Notes under the pieces: model-generated | Databases searched by the model: none | The model's input: the letters and a program-made list of their open reading frames with translations, nothing else | What the model was told of the DNA's origin: nothing | NCBI GenBank assembly: GCA_024763275.1 | Contig: JANTFT010000012.1 | Span: 1 to 51,533 of the forward strand | Reading direction: 5' to 3' | DNA length: 51,533 nt | From: Anaerolineales bacterium | GTDB lineage: Bacteria; Chloroflexota; Anaerolineae; Anaerolineales; UBA11858 | Part shown: piece after piece, positions 44,158-51,533 of the stretch | How the letters are laid out: the number at the start of each line of letters is the position of its first letter | How positions within the stretch are numbered: position 1 is the stretch's first letter | Made by a program: the position numbers and the translations under genes

Positions 44158-45486
44158 TTAGAGCACTTCTTTCATATAGGTAGGTAGATCCACTGCCTCC
44201 TTGGGGCCAACTTTGACTTCCCAATCAGGCATTTCTTCTTCCAGCTCTCCAGACAAAACTGCGGTATGCCCCGGGAGCACGATGCGCTTTTTGGTAACCT
44301 TCTCGTCAGCTTTGAAGCGCTTGGCATCCTTGGCGATGATCTCAGCATCGAACTTGCCTGCTGCCCAGGCGGTCAGGACACTCATGCCTTCTGAATCCGT
44401 CACCAGCAGCCAGGCCGGTATACCCATGCTTTCCATCTCATTGGCAACACTGAAGTAGGTGATGCTGAAGTTGGTCGTTACCAGGAAAGGATCCTCTGGG
44501 CCTGGGTCGTTGATTTCGTAAATGCCAGGAGTGACCTGGATGGGTTCCTGCGGATCAGTGTAGATATTCGCTCGCAATACCAGCAGGGCATAGGCCACGG
44601 CTGGGTCAAAGTTGTCCATGACTATGAAGCTGCTGTATTTTCCAATCGCCTGCATAGCCAGGGTCACTTCCCGAACCGGGTCACCGCTATCCCCCGGGAA
44701 ATTGATGAAGGGGAAACCCAGCAAGCGGCAATTCTCTTTAATGGCCATCCGCCGCATGATGGTGTTGGCAGTCAGGGATCCTGCCAGAGTCTTCTGCCTG
44801 GGAGCCAGGACAAGATCCTTCAAACCCTTCCCTTCCAGCTTCTCAGACAGGTCCATCATCTCATCGATGTTGCCCGCCTCAACAGCCAGAGGCACATTGA
44901 ATTCTTTGGCCAGAGCTGCCATAGCTTCCCAGTTTTCCGAATCCGCCTTTCCAATCAGGGGGGTCTCGTCCTTCAACTCTTCCAGACCACCCTTCAACAC
45001 CTCTGGAGGAGCGATCAGGATCAAGGGAAGCGAGCTGACTTCGCGAACTGATTTAATGGCAGCGCTGAAGTCTCCTCCGCGTGCCTGGACAGCAATTCCG
45101 CCCATTGACAGGTCCATGCCCACATAGTCCACGACGTAATCAGAAACTGGTTTTACTTTGGATTTGATCTCTTCTGCGGACTGATCATCATAAACCCGGA
45201 TGAATAATCCTGGTTCAGTGAAGAATTTTTTATTATGGCGGAAGAGGACTACCTCATTCCCGCCTTTCGCTTCATGCCCATCCGCCTTGATCGTGATAGG
45301 ACGGACTGGGGGAGCTGAAGCTTCAGCAAGTTGAGCAGCCGATTCCTCGCTCACATAGGGACACAAGGATAGTTCTACCTGTTTGGCTGCCAGCTTCATA
45401 GCAAAGGCCAAACAGGTTGGAAAACCACATTCTTTGCAGTTGGTTTGAGGAAGCAGCTTGTAAATTTGGATCCCGGTTAGAGCCAT
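44158..45486 (-). CDS. acsC: Corrinoid iron-sulfur protein large subunit
   Basis: ATG 45486 follows GGAG. The 442-residue product starts with the four-Cys [4Fe-4S] motif (Cys17, 20, 25 and 42: Cys-x2-Cys-x4-Cys-x16-Cys) in NCKECGFPTCLAFAMKLA. A TIM-barrel domain and a cobalamin-binding C-terminal domain follow (LLVTDSEGMSVLTAWAAGKF). It carries the methyl group on cobalt between AcsE and AcsB. Its normal partner AcsD is not a separate gene here but is fused to AcsB. Length is normal. Confidence 0.93.
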   Translation of the reverse strand: MALTGIQIYKLLPQTNCKECGFPTCLAFAMKLAAKQVELSLCPYVSEESAAQLAEASAPPVRPITIKADGHEAKGGNEVVLFRHNKKFFTEPGLFIRVYDDQSAEEIKSKVKPVSDYVVDYVGMDLSMGGIAVQARGGDFSAAIKSVREVSSLPLILIAPPEVLKGGLEELKDETPLIGKADSENWEAMAALAKEFNVPLAVEAGNIDEMMDLSEKLEGKGLKDLVLAPRQKTLAGSLTANTIMRRMAIKENCRLLGFPFINFPGDSGDPVREVTLAMQAIGKYSSFIVMDNFDPAVAYALLVLRANIYTDPQEPIQVTPGIYEINDPGPEDPFLVTTNFSITYFSVANEMESMGIPAWLLVTDSEGMSVLTAWAAGKFDAEIIAKDAKRFKADEKVTKKRIVLPGHTAVLSGELEEEMPDWEVKVGPKEAVDLPTYMKEVL

Positions 45487-45529
45487 TCGATTTCTCCGTT
45501 ATTTTATCTGCTTATCTGTGAAGTCAATC

Positions 45530-45558
45530 GGGTTGAGCTTCTCAGCAAAGCTCAACCC
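45530..45558 (-). other. Perfect 11-bp stem-loop between the fusion gene and acsC
   Basis: GGGTTGAGCTT and AAGCTCAACCC pair exactly around a 7-base loop. On the minus (coding) strand no T-run follows; a T-run lies on the plus side only (45565-45571), where it would stop antisense transcripts. Confidence 0.6.
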
Positions 45559-45569
45559 AAGTTGTTTTT

Positions 45570-48500
45570 TTACTCCTGGGAGCTCATCAAATCCTTAATG
45601 GCTTCGTGGGTTCGCCTGACACTTTCCGGATGGCGGAGGACAAGTAAATCAGCGCCGGATTCAACCAGCATGATAGCCGTGGTTGTTTCCCAGGTTATCG
45701 CCCGGGTTTCCCAATCACCCCAGGCTTCCGGCACATCATGGCCGACCTTGGATTCCTTGGCCTTCCAGCATTCTTCGCCGGGGGTAACCATCATCGGGAA
45801 CTGGGTCATCGAGTCGCCCTGCAAAGCGGCAATCCGCAGGCGTTCCATGACAGAATACCCATACTCGAAGCCATAACCCAGAGCACCAGTAGTGGGGTCC
45901 ATGACGATGTTTTCAGCCGGCAGGCCCATATCAGTGATCAGGATGTTGAGTTGTTTGGCCAGGTTCACATCCATGGCTGTTCGCGCAACGACCATCTGTC
46001 CATCAGCCATTGCTGAAGCAACGATGGTTCGATAATTTTTCTCTTCACAAACACCCAGGAGCAGGCGTTCGCCTTTGAATTTGGTAGAGATTTCCACCAA
46101 AAGCTCGTTGTCCGGTTCAGGCTGTCCAGGCCCAAAGACAATCAGCGGCAAACCGCTGGCCTTTAGCACTTTATCAACTGCTTCGACCGCCTGTTCCTTG
46201 GTAGTGGGGTTGCCGTCCGCATCAGTCAGGGCAAGTCTCAGGTAGAGCACCTCTGCCCCGGCTTTTTCAGCGGCTTTGGCCCACTCCCCGGGATCGTTCA
46301 TGACATCTCCCCAGGTATCCATCAGCAGCTCAGACCAATCATCAGGCTTGCGGCTCTCGATCTCTATGGCGATCACTGGTTTATGCGGCATCTTTCCTTC
46401 GAAATGCATGTAGGGCATAGCCGTGGCCCCACCGATCGTTACAGTATGGGACCGAGTCCCGCCCTCAGCTGCTGTCGCACCCAGGGTGATCTCTCTGACA
46501 GCACCATCCCAGCTCTCTTTGGGGATCTTGGTCTTCAGGTCAGCCGGCAGCCAGGGTTCATCGGGAACAATGGGGGCTGTAGCTGGCTGAGCAGCGGCTG
46601 TTGTCTGAGGGGCAGGGGCCTGAGTGGGAGTCCTGGCTGGCACTGCGGGAAGCTGGAAGTCTTCCATTCCTTCCACACCACCCAGCTCTGCCAGGGCCGC
46701 AACCAGGGCTCTGCGCAGCATATTGACAGCTCTTTCCGCACCATCTCCGGAAACTCCGCTGAGCGCCGGAGCTGGAGGAGCTTGTGTGGGTTGGGGTTCT
46801 GGCGGGGAAGCCGGAGCGGCCGGCTCTTGTTCTTGAGGGACTTCCTCGGCTTCGGGGACGGTATTGGCAATGACTGCCTCGGCCTGAGCGATGATGTCCT
46901 CGCTCTCTTCCACCTTCTCGGGGATATCCAGCTCTTTCTCTTCCCGCTGCATGGTGCCCATTTCCAGGACAGGATGGTTGTGGGATTTGACCCATTCCTG
47001 CAGTTCTTCGACGGTTGTTACTTCCCCTCCGTCAGCTATCTTGTCAATCAGATCAGGAATGCCTTCCCTGTCAGCAACCGTTTGTAATTCATCCCGCATG
47101 CTGTCTTTCAGGTTCTTGCTCATCCAGACTATACGTTTGAATCCGCCGTCCGCCGAGATGAATTTAGGGCTGAGCATATAGTATTTGCCTATGCCCATCA
47201 CACCAGGGGTCTGCACACCTCCGCCGGCCATACCAGCCAGGGTGCTGAATTTCATTCCCATCGGGGTCATCCCGGTGTCTTCCCGGCTGACCACGATCAC
47301 GCCTTCCACTTCAGGGATGTACATCAAAATCGCCTCAAAACAGCCGCAGGCTGTCATGGGGTTTTCCATGATCGAGTACATGGATACTTTCTCCACTACT
47401 CCATGGGAAGCGGACTTGGTGTAGTCAATGGTGCCCTGCCAGTAGCCCACCTCTTCGTCATACGTCTCTCCCAGCTCGATCGGCTGGTTTGGTCCGGTGG
47501 GATCAATGCTGAAAGACGCTTTGCAGTCCAGCCAGTTATAAGCACCGCACAACCCCAACCGCTCCGGACTGACCACACAGACATGATCAGGGGCAAAGCT
47601 CTGGCAGAGTGTGCAGGAGTAAAATTCCTCGACTGAATCATCAGTCATGTCTGCCAGTCGTTTATTACGGAAATCATACGCTTCCCGGGCTTTCGCTAAC
47701 CATTTTTGTATTTCATCTTTATCGGTATAGATAGTGACCTGTACTTTATCCAGAACAGCTCCAAAATCTCCATGGAGCCGAGCGTGGATGATCTTGCCAA
47801 AGTGCTCCAGGTTGAAACCTTTTTCAGCGGCTGTTTTCGAGATGCGGCACCACACGATATCTCGCTGGCCTATATGCTGGATTCCTGAAGCTCCGTTTAT
47901 AAAGTCATGGATTTGACGTTCCAGGACCGGCTCAAAATCCAGTTCCATCTCGCGGCCAGCCACCTGGACAACCATACCCATGTCCATGAAACCGCCCTCA
48001 TCAATCTCATCGATAGATGGGCCAACCACTTCAACTTTGCCGTCAGTGATATCCTCCATATCGGTCATGAAAAGATATTCAAAGGCACGTGAATTCTTAC
48101 CGCCAAATTCGATCCGCATGTCCGCGCGGCGCACAACCTCACCTTCAAAGGCGGAGCCATAGGGCACGGGCACAGGCACATCCGTGATCTTGATCTTGAC
48201 TCCGCGGACCTGAATGCATTTCTGCACCAGTTTCGTCGCCCGCTCCAGATCGTCCTTCCCCTCGATCTCTTTAAAGGGCATGCTGACCACATGTTCATAA
48301 GTGGTGATACCCGTTGGCAAAATCTCAGGGATCACGGTATCCGCGATCACCGGGAACCCGAAGTTGATAGCGCCAGCCGCGGCCGCGTACTTCAGGTCAT
48401 CGACCTCCCCCAGAGCCAGGACGAACGCGAATACGCGGTCGCGGTTGTACTCCAGGATGGATCGGGCCTGGCCGGCCTTGAGACCACCAAATGTCAGCGC

Positions 48501-49217
48501 AGATCTGGTCGCAAAGCCCAGGGCATAGATAGCGCTGATCGTATCCGTTCCGAAAGGAACGGTGTAGGTGTCATATCCCAGCTCAACGTCTTCCTCAATA
48601 AGCTGGTCGATGATGCTGCGGCCATTGACGTTGCCGGAGAGGAAGGTCAGGATGTTGCGCTGCTGCAGCTCACGCACGATCTTGACTGCCACTTCATTGG
48701 ATTTGGCTGCCCCTACGATCGCCGCAAATCCAGGCATCCTACCATCCACCAGCTGGATACCCCAGGAGCGAAGCTGGATGTCATCAATAGGGCCGTTCAT
48801 GCGCCCGGTCATTCCAAAATCCCGATCCGGATACTCTGTTCCCCCACCCAGTTCCAGGCCCGGGTAGAGCTCAGGCTGCAACTGATAGGCTGTCCGGATG
48901 GCCTCAATTGTTTCCGCTGCCAGCAGTGTAGCCATACCACTGTCCAAAGTCTCTCCCAGATAAGGGGTCCACTTGGATTCCGCAGGAACTGGGTGAAGCA
49001 GTTTGCGGGCAATCTGGAGGACCTCAGTAAATTGACCCAGTTCTTTGATTTCCAGACCGGTCATACCGTAGATCACCGGTAAATAGTAAGCAGTGTTCGG
49101 GAACTCAATTGGAGTATTGGGGCCTTTTTCTGACAATGCTTTTTGAAGCATTGCCTCAGCTTCAATCACCAGCGCGTTTGCGCCGCGGACGGCCCGGGTA
49201 GCGATATACCTTGACAT
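45570..49217 (-). CDS. acsB: Acetyl-CoA synthase fused to corrinoid iron-sulfur small subunit (AcsB-AcsD)
   Basis: ATG 49217 follows AAGGAG. The 1215-residue product has two complete modules. Residues about 1-760 are AcsB, with A-cluster cysteines C535, C538, C547 and C557 and the CGC nickel site at 624-626. Spacings (3, 9, 10, then 67) match the Moorella enzyme. A Pro/Ala/Glu linker (about 765-890) leads to a module like AcsD/CdhD, the small corrinoid subunit: ending VESGADLLVLRHPESV. AcsB joins methyl, CO and CoA; fusion would tether the methyl donor partner. No independent acsD is present in the window. Confidence 0.93.
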   Translation of the reverse strand: MSRYIATRAVRGANALVIEAEAMLQKALSEKGPNTPIEFPNTAYYLPVIYGMTGLEIKELGQFTEVLQIARKLLHPVPAESKWTPYLGETLDSGMATLLAAETIEAIRTAYQLQPELYPGLELGGGTEYPDRDFGMTGRMNGPIDDIQLRSWGIQLVDGRMPGFAAIVGAAKSNEVAVKIVRELQQRNILTFLSGNVNGRSIIDQLIEEDVELGYDTYTVPFGTDTISAIYALGFATRSALTFGGLKAGQARSILEYNRDRVFAFVLALGEVDDLKYAAAAGAINFGFPVIADTVIPEILPTGITTYEHVVSMPFKEIEGKDDLERATKLVQKCIQVRGVKIKITDVPVPVPYGSAFEGEVVRRADMRIEFGGKNSRAFEYLFMTDMEDITDGKVEVVGPSIDEIDEGGFMDMGMVVQVAGREMELDFEPVLERQIHDFINGASGIQHIGQRDIVWCRISKTAAEKGFNLEHFGKIIHARLHGDFGAVLDKVQVTIYTDKDEIQKWLAKAREAYDFRNKRLADMTDDSVEEFYSCTLCQSFAPDHVCVVSPERLGLCGAYNWLDCKASFSIDPTGPNQPIELGETYDEEVGYWQGTIDYTKSASHGVVEKVSMYSIMENPMTACGCFEAILMYIPEVEGVIVVSREDTGMTPMGMKFSTLAGMAGGGVQTPGVMGIGKYYMLSPKFISADGGFKRIVWMSKNLKDSMRDELQTVADREGIPDLIDKIADGGEVTTVEELQEWVKSHNHPVLEMGTMQREEKELDIPEKVEESEDIIAQAEAVIANTVPEAEEVPQEQEPAAPASPPEPQPTQAPPAPALSGVSGDGAERAVNMLRRALVAALAELGGVEGMEDFQLPAVPARTPTQAPAPQTTAAAQPATAPIVPDEPWLPADLKTKIPKESWDGAVREITLGATAAEGGTRSHTVTIGGATAMPYMHFEGKMPHKPVIAIEIESRKPDDWSELLMDTWGDVMNDPGEWAKAAEKAGAEVLYLRLALTDADGNPTTKEQAVEAVDKVLKASGLPLIVFGPGQPEPDNELLVEISTKFKGERLLLGVCEEKNYRTIVASAMADGQMVVARTAMDVNLAKQLNILITDMGLPAENIVMDPTTGALGYGFEYGYSVMERLRIAALQGDSMTQFPMMVTPGEECWKAKESKVGHDVPEAWGDWETRAITWETTTAIMLVESGADLLVLRHPESVRRTHEAIKDLMSSQE

Positions 49218-49242
49218 TAGTTATCTCTCCTTGATCAGCAAT

Positions 49243-51243
49243 CTATCCATAAATTGCTTCGCGACGATCTACAACAGGCAAAGTTTCGATTTCAAGCATA
49301 CGGGAATCACCGCTTTTACCAAATGCTTCTGGATCGTACGCCGGCAATCCCAATTCAGCGCGTTTCTTGTCGATATGCTCAAGCGTTTTGCTGACGATCG
49401 TATCAACATCGTTGATGAACTCGAGCTTGCCACCCACCTTCTTTTCCCAACCAGCGCTGAGCAGCTCCGGCACAATCATGCTGTCCGGGACCTTGGGGTT
49501 GCTGTCTATCGGGGCAGTGCCCGACATGATGGTGTACACACCTGAAGCCACCACATAAGTGGCAATTGAAATCGCTTTTTCGCTCATCCATTCAGGCGCT
49601 AATCCAACCACCGGGATCTGGCTGATATCCTCTCCCAGTCCGCCCTCTTCCACCACCTGGGCCAAGACCGTTAAAATGCGGCTGTTGTCAACGCAGGAAC
49701 CCATATGCAGCACTGGAGGCATCCCGATCGCCTCACAAACTTCTCGCAATCCAGGACCTACCTGATCCAAACCAGCTTCTCCCACCAGCAATCCAGCCTT
49801 CGCGCTGGCGATGGAGCTGCATCCAGTTTCAACTAAAAGCACATCATTCTTAAGCAGTTCCTCAGCAACTTTCACGTGGAAGTAATCGTGCTGTTCCCGG
49901 GGGTTGTTGCAGCCTACGATACCCACCAAACCGCGAATTCTCCCTGACATGACAGCATCATTGAGAGGACGGAATGAGGAGCGGTATGAACCACCCAGAG
50001 AATAGTTGATGTACTCCTGTGAAAATCCAGGGATCAAGGGAGACCTGTGATCGGGGATTTGTACAGCACCCCTGTTCTTATAGTTGTCGATAGCCGTGCG
50101 AAGGATATCTTTGGCAATATCCAAAGCTTTTTTCTCATCGAATTCGATATGTCTTGCGCCTTTGATCTTAACTTTCTTTGAGGTAGTGATGACCTCAGTG
50201 TGAAAATTCTCAGCAATCCCCACCAGGGCTTGCATGATGCACTGTACATCCACCACCATGGCTTCCACCGCGCCGGTCAGGATGGCCAGCTCCTGCTGCA
50301 GGAAGTTGCCTGCCGCCGGGATGCCCTGCCGCATCAGAACTTCGTTAGCAGTGCAGCAGATCCCGGAAATATTCACGCCTTTGGCGCCAGCCTTCTTGGC
50401 GTACTCAAGGATATCAGGAGCTTGCGAAGCGGCCACAATCATATTGCTTAACGTTGGTTCATGGCCGTGAACAACCACATTTACCTGATCCTCTGAGAGG
50501 ACACCCAGGTTTACTTCACCCAGGATGGGCGCGGGGGATCCGAACAGAATATCAGAGATATCGGTGGCGATCAAGCTGCCTCCCCATCCATCGGCTAGAG
50601 CTGTTTGCAGAGCGTGATCCAGGATATGTTCTGCGTCCTGATCATCACCGATGTGGGTGCGGTGCAGACATTCCACAACTTCGCGATCCACACCCCTGGG
50701 CGTTATCCCGAGGGATTCCCATACTTCCTGTCGTTTCTTGGGCGCACGGGATATGAGGGCAACCTGCCCTTCCTGCTGTCCAAATTGGGCTATATAGAGA
50801 TCAGCTAAATCGTTGGCGATCTCACTTGGAGAACGCCCTTCAATAGGGATAGCATATTTAGAGGCTATATAGCGCAGTTTGGCTACATCCCGGAGGACAT
50901 ACCCTTGAGTCTCGCCGTTGGCCACCTCTTTGAGCGTAAAAGCCATATCACGGCCATGATCGGAGTGAGCGGCTGCTCCAGCAGCCACCATACGGATAAA
51001 ATTTCGGGCCTGAATTGTGTCAGCCGTCGCTCCGCAGACTCCGGTCTGGCCTTCCTTGACGATCCGGCAGGGGCCCATGCTGCAGTTCTTGCAGCACAGG
51101 TTGTCCGATCCAATAGGGCAGGCTTTCATCGCATCTGCTCGTGAAAACGCGGTTTCCAGCCCTAATTCTTCAGCCCGAAGGAGCATTTCCTGGGTTGCGG
51201 GATCAATAGAAAATTCTTCTGGGGTTCGTTTGGTTCCAGCCAT
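49243..51243 (-). CDS. cooS: Carbon monoxide dehydrogenase catalytic subunit (CODH, AcsA/CooS)
   Basis: ATG 51243 begins 2 bases after the HMA-gene stop. The 666-residue product has D-cluster Cys42 and 50, B-cluster Cys51, 54, 59 and 70 (CCKNCSMGPC), and C-cluster ligands in VVVHGHEP, GICCTANE, VDVQCIMQ, GIVGCNNP, VETGCSS and HMGSCVDNSR. It reversibly reduces CO2 to CO. Its place directly before AcsB shows it feeds CO to acetyl-CoA synthesis, not only respiration. Length is normal. Confidence 0.96.
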   Translation of the reverse strand: MAGTKRTPEEFSIDPATQEMLLRAEELGLETAFSRADAMKACPIGSDNLCCKNCSMGPCRIVKEGQTGVCGATADTIQARNFIRMVAAGAAAHSDHGRDMAFTLKEVANGETQGYVLRDVAKLRYIASKYAIPIEGRSPSEIANDLADLYIAQFGQQEGQVALISRAPKKRQEVWESLGITPRGVDREVVECLHRTHIGDDQDAEHILDHALQTALADGWGGSLIATDISDILFGSPAPILGEVNLGVLSEDQVNVVVHGHEPTLSNMIVAASQAPDILEYAKKAGAKGVNISGICCTANEVLMRQGIPAAGNFLQQELAILTGAVEAMVVDVQCIMQALVGIAENFHTEVITTSKKVKIKGARHIEFDEKKALDIAKDILRTAIDNYKNRGAVQIPDHRSPLIPGFSQEYINYSLGGSYRSSFRPLNDAVMSGRIRGLVGIVGCNNPREQHDYFHVKVAEELLKNDVLLVETGCSSIASAKAGLLVGEAGLDQVGPGLREVCEAIGMPPVLHMGSCVDNSRILTVLAQVVEEGGLGEDISQIPVVGLAPEWMSEKAISIATYVVASGVYTIMSGTAPIDSNPKVPDSMIVPELLSAGWEKKVGGKLEFINDVDTIVSKTLEHIDKKRAELGLPAYDPEAFGKSGDSRMLEIETLPVVDRREAIYG

Positions 51244-51245
51244 GA

Positions 51246-51533
51246 TTAACTCTCCTCAGTTTGAGTATCAGCCACATCAAGAACTCCCATACCGGGAACC
51301 GGCCATTTGGAGCGGCCTCGATAGCTAACATTTTGCTCAAAACCAATAATATTTCTTGTCTGGGTTGATTGGGTGGTGTGGCGGAAGTACTTTTCTCCTT
51401 CCCGTTCTGTCACTGGTGTCTCTGGCTCTAAAGAAATAGCAAGTTCCCCCAAATATCCAGCTTCATCCAAAACAGCCTTGATCTTTTTCTGATTGGTTTT
51501 CTTCTCGTTGTAGTTTATCTCGACTGTATGGAA
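51246..51533 (-). CDS. Partial HMA-domain protein at the head of the acs operon
   Basis: The gene enters from the right edge; only the last 95 residues are visible, ending at TAA 51246-51248. The edge part reads HTVEINYNEKKTNQKKIKAVLDEAGYLGE when joined, the C-terminal half of a heavy-metal-associated (MerP-like) fold. I give it in two pieces: HTVEINYNEKKT and IKAVLDEAGYLGE. A variable tail follows. The metal-binding Cys pair would lie outside the window. Two bases separate it from cooS, so it is probably co-transcribed and may handle nickel or copper for CODH/ACS. This role is inferred from position only. Confidence 0.6.
   Translation of the reverse strand, partial: FHTVEINYNEKKTNQKKIKAVLDEAGYLGELAISLEPETPVTEREGEKYFRHTTQSTQTRNIIGFEQNVSYRGRSKWPVPGMGVLDVADTQTEES

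Noticed and set aside
46383-47087. 234-residue plus-strand frame inside the fusion gene
   Set aside because: It is the antisense shadow of the AcsB-AcsD linker, low in complexity, and has no start signals.

Overview
The window looks like a chromosomal piece of an anaerobic Chloroflexota bacterium, most likely Anaerolineae. This is inferred from gene content, not from a marker-gene search. The grounds are a Wood-Ljungdahl carbonyl-branch operon with an AcsB-AcsD fusion, Thr/Pro-rich lipoproteins with SH3-like domains, a DnaB/DnaD/tandem-AAA+ replication operon, a CoaE-GNAT fusion and extended -10 promoters.

Layout. Bases 1-7.9 kb (+ strand) are accessory: small membrane proteins (zinc-ribbon, YcxB-like, DUF805), an esterase of the PHB-depolymerase type, a decayed SDH_sah-family protease gene and a CWH43-like membrane/EEP protein. 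Bases 8.0-13.5 kb (+) are an acyl-CoA operon: acyl-CoA dehydrogenase, a small membrane protein, carboxyltransferase, biotin carboxylase and biotin carrier. Bases 13.7-17.7 kb are mixed: a Gfo/Idh/MocA oxidoreductase, an SH3-type lipoprotein, an AhpD-like protein, a RAYT-like transposase carrying palindromes, and a PadR regulator. Bases 17.8-25.1 kb (+) are housekeeping: TypA, bifunctional nuclease, DnaB, a DnaD-like protein, a tandem AAA+ helicase loader, an amphi-Trp protein and inorganic pyrophosphatase.

From 25.2 kb to the right edge almost everything is on the minus strand. First come tRNA-Glu, an unknown conserved protein, and a run reading coaE-GNAT, cdaA, cdaR, der, lepB from one strong promoter near 31.6 kb. 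Next is a dipeptide/oligopeptide ABC transporter (binding protein, two permeases, two ATPases) with a dipeptide-epimerase-like gene behind it, suggesting uptake and use of cell-wall or other dipeptides. After malic enzyme comes the acs operon, read from the right edge leftwards: a partial HMA-domain protein, CODH (cooS/acsA), AcsB-AcsD fusion, AcsC, the ferredoxin-ASKHA reactivator, AcsE, then an intrinsic terminator. Together these join a methyl group, CO and CoA into acetyl-CoA, or run the reverse.

The most striking observation is that the ABC transporter's binding protein (37226-38995) appears circularly permuted. The segment that is C-terminal in the DppA/OppA family follows the lipoprotein signal directly, and the usual N-terminal segment comes after it. 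The neighbouring DppC-type permease also carries an insert of about 100 residues that looks like four extra membrane helices.
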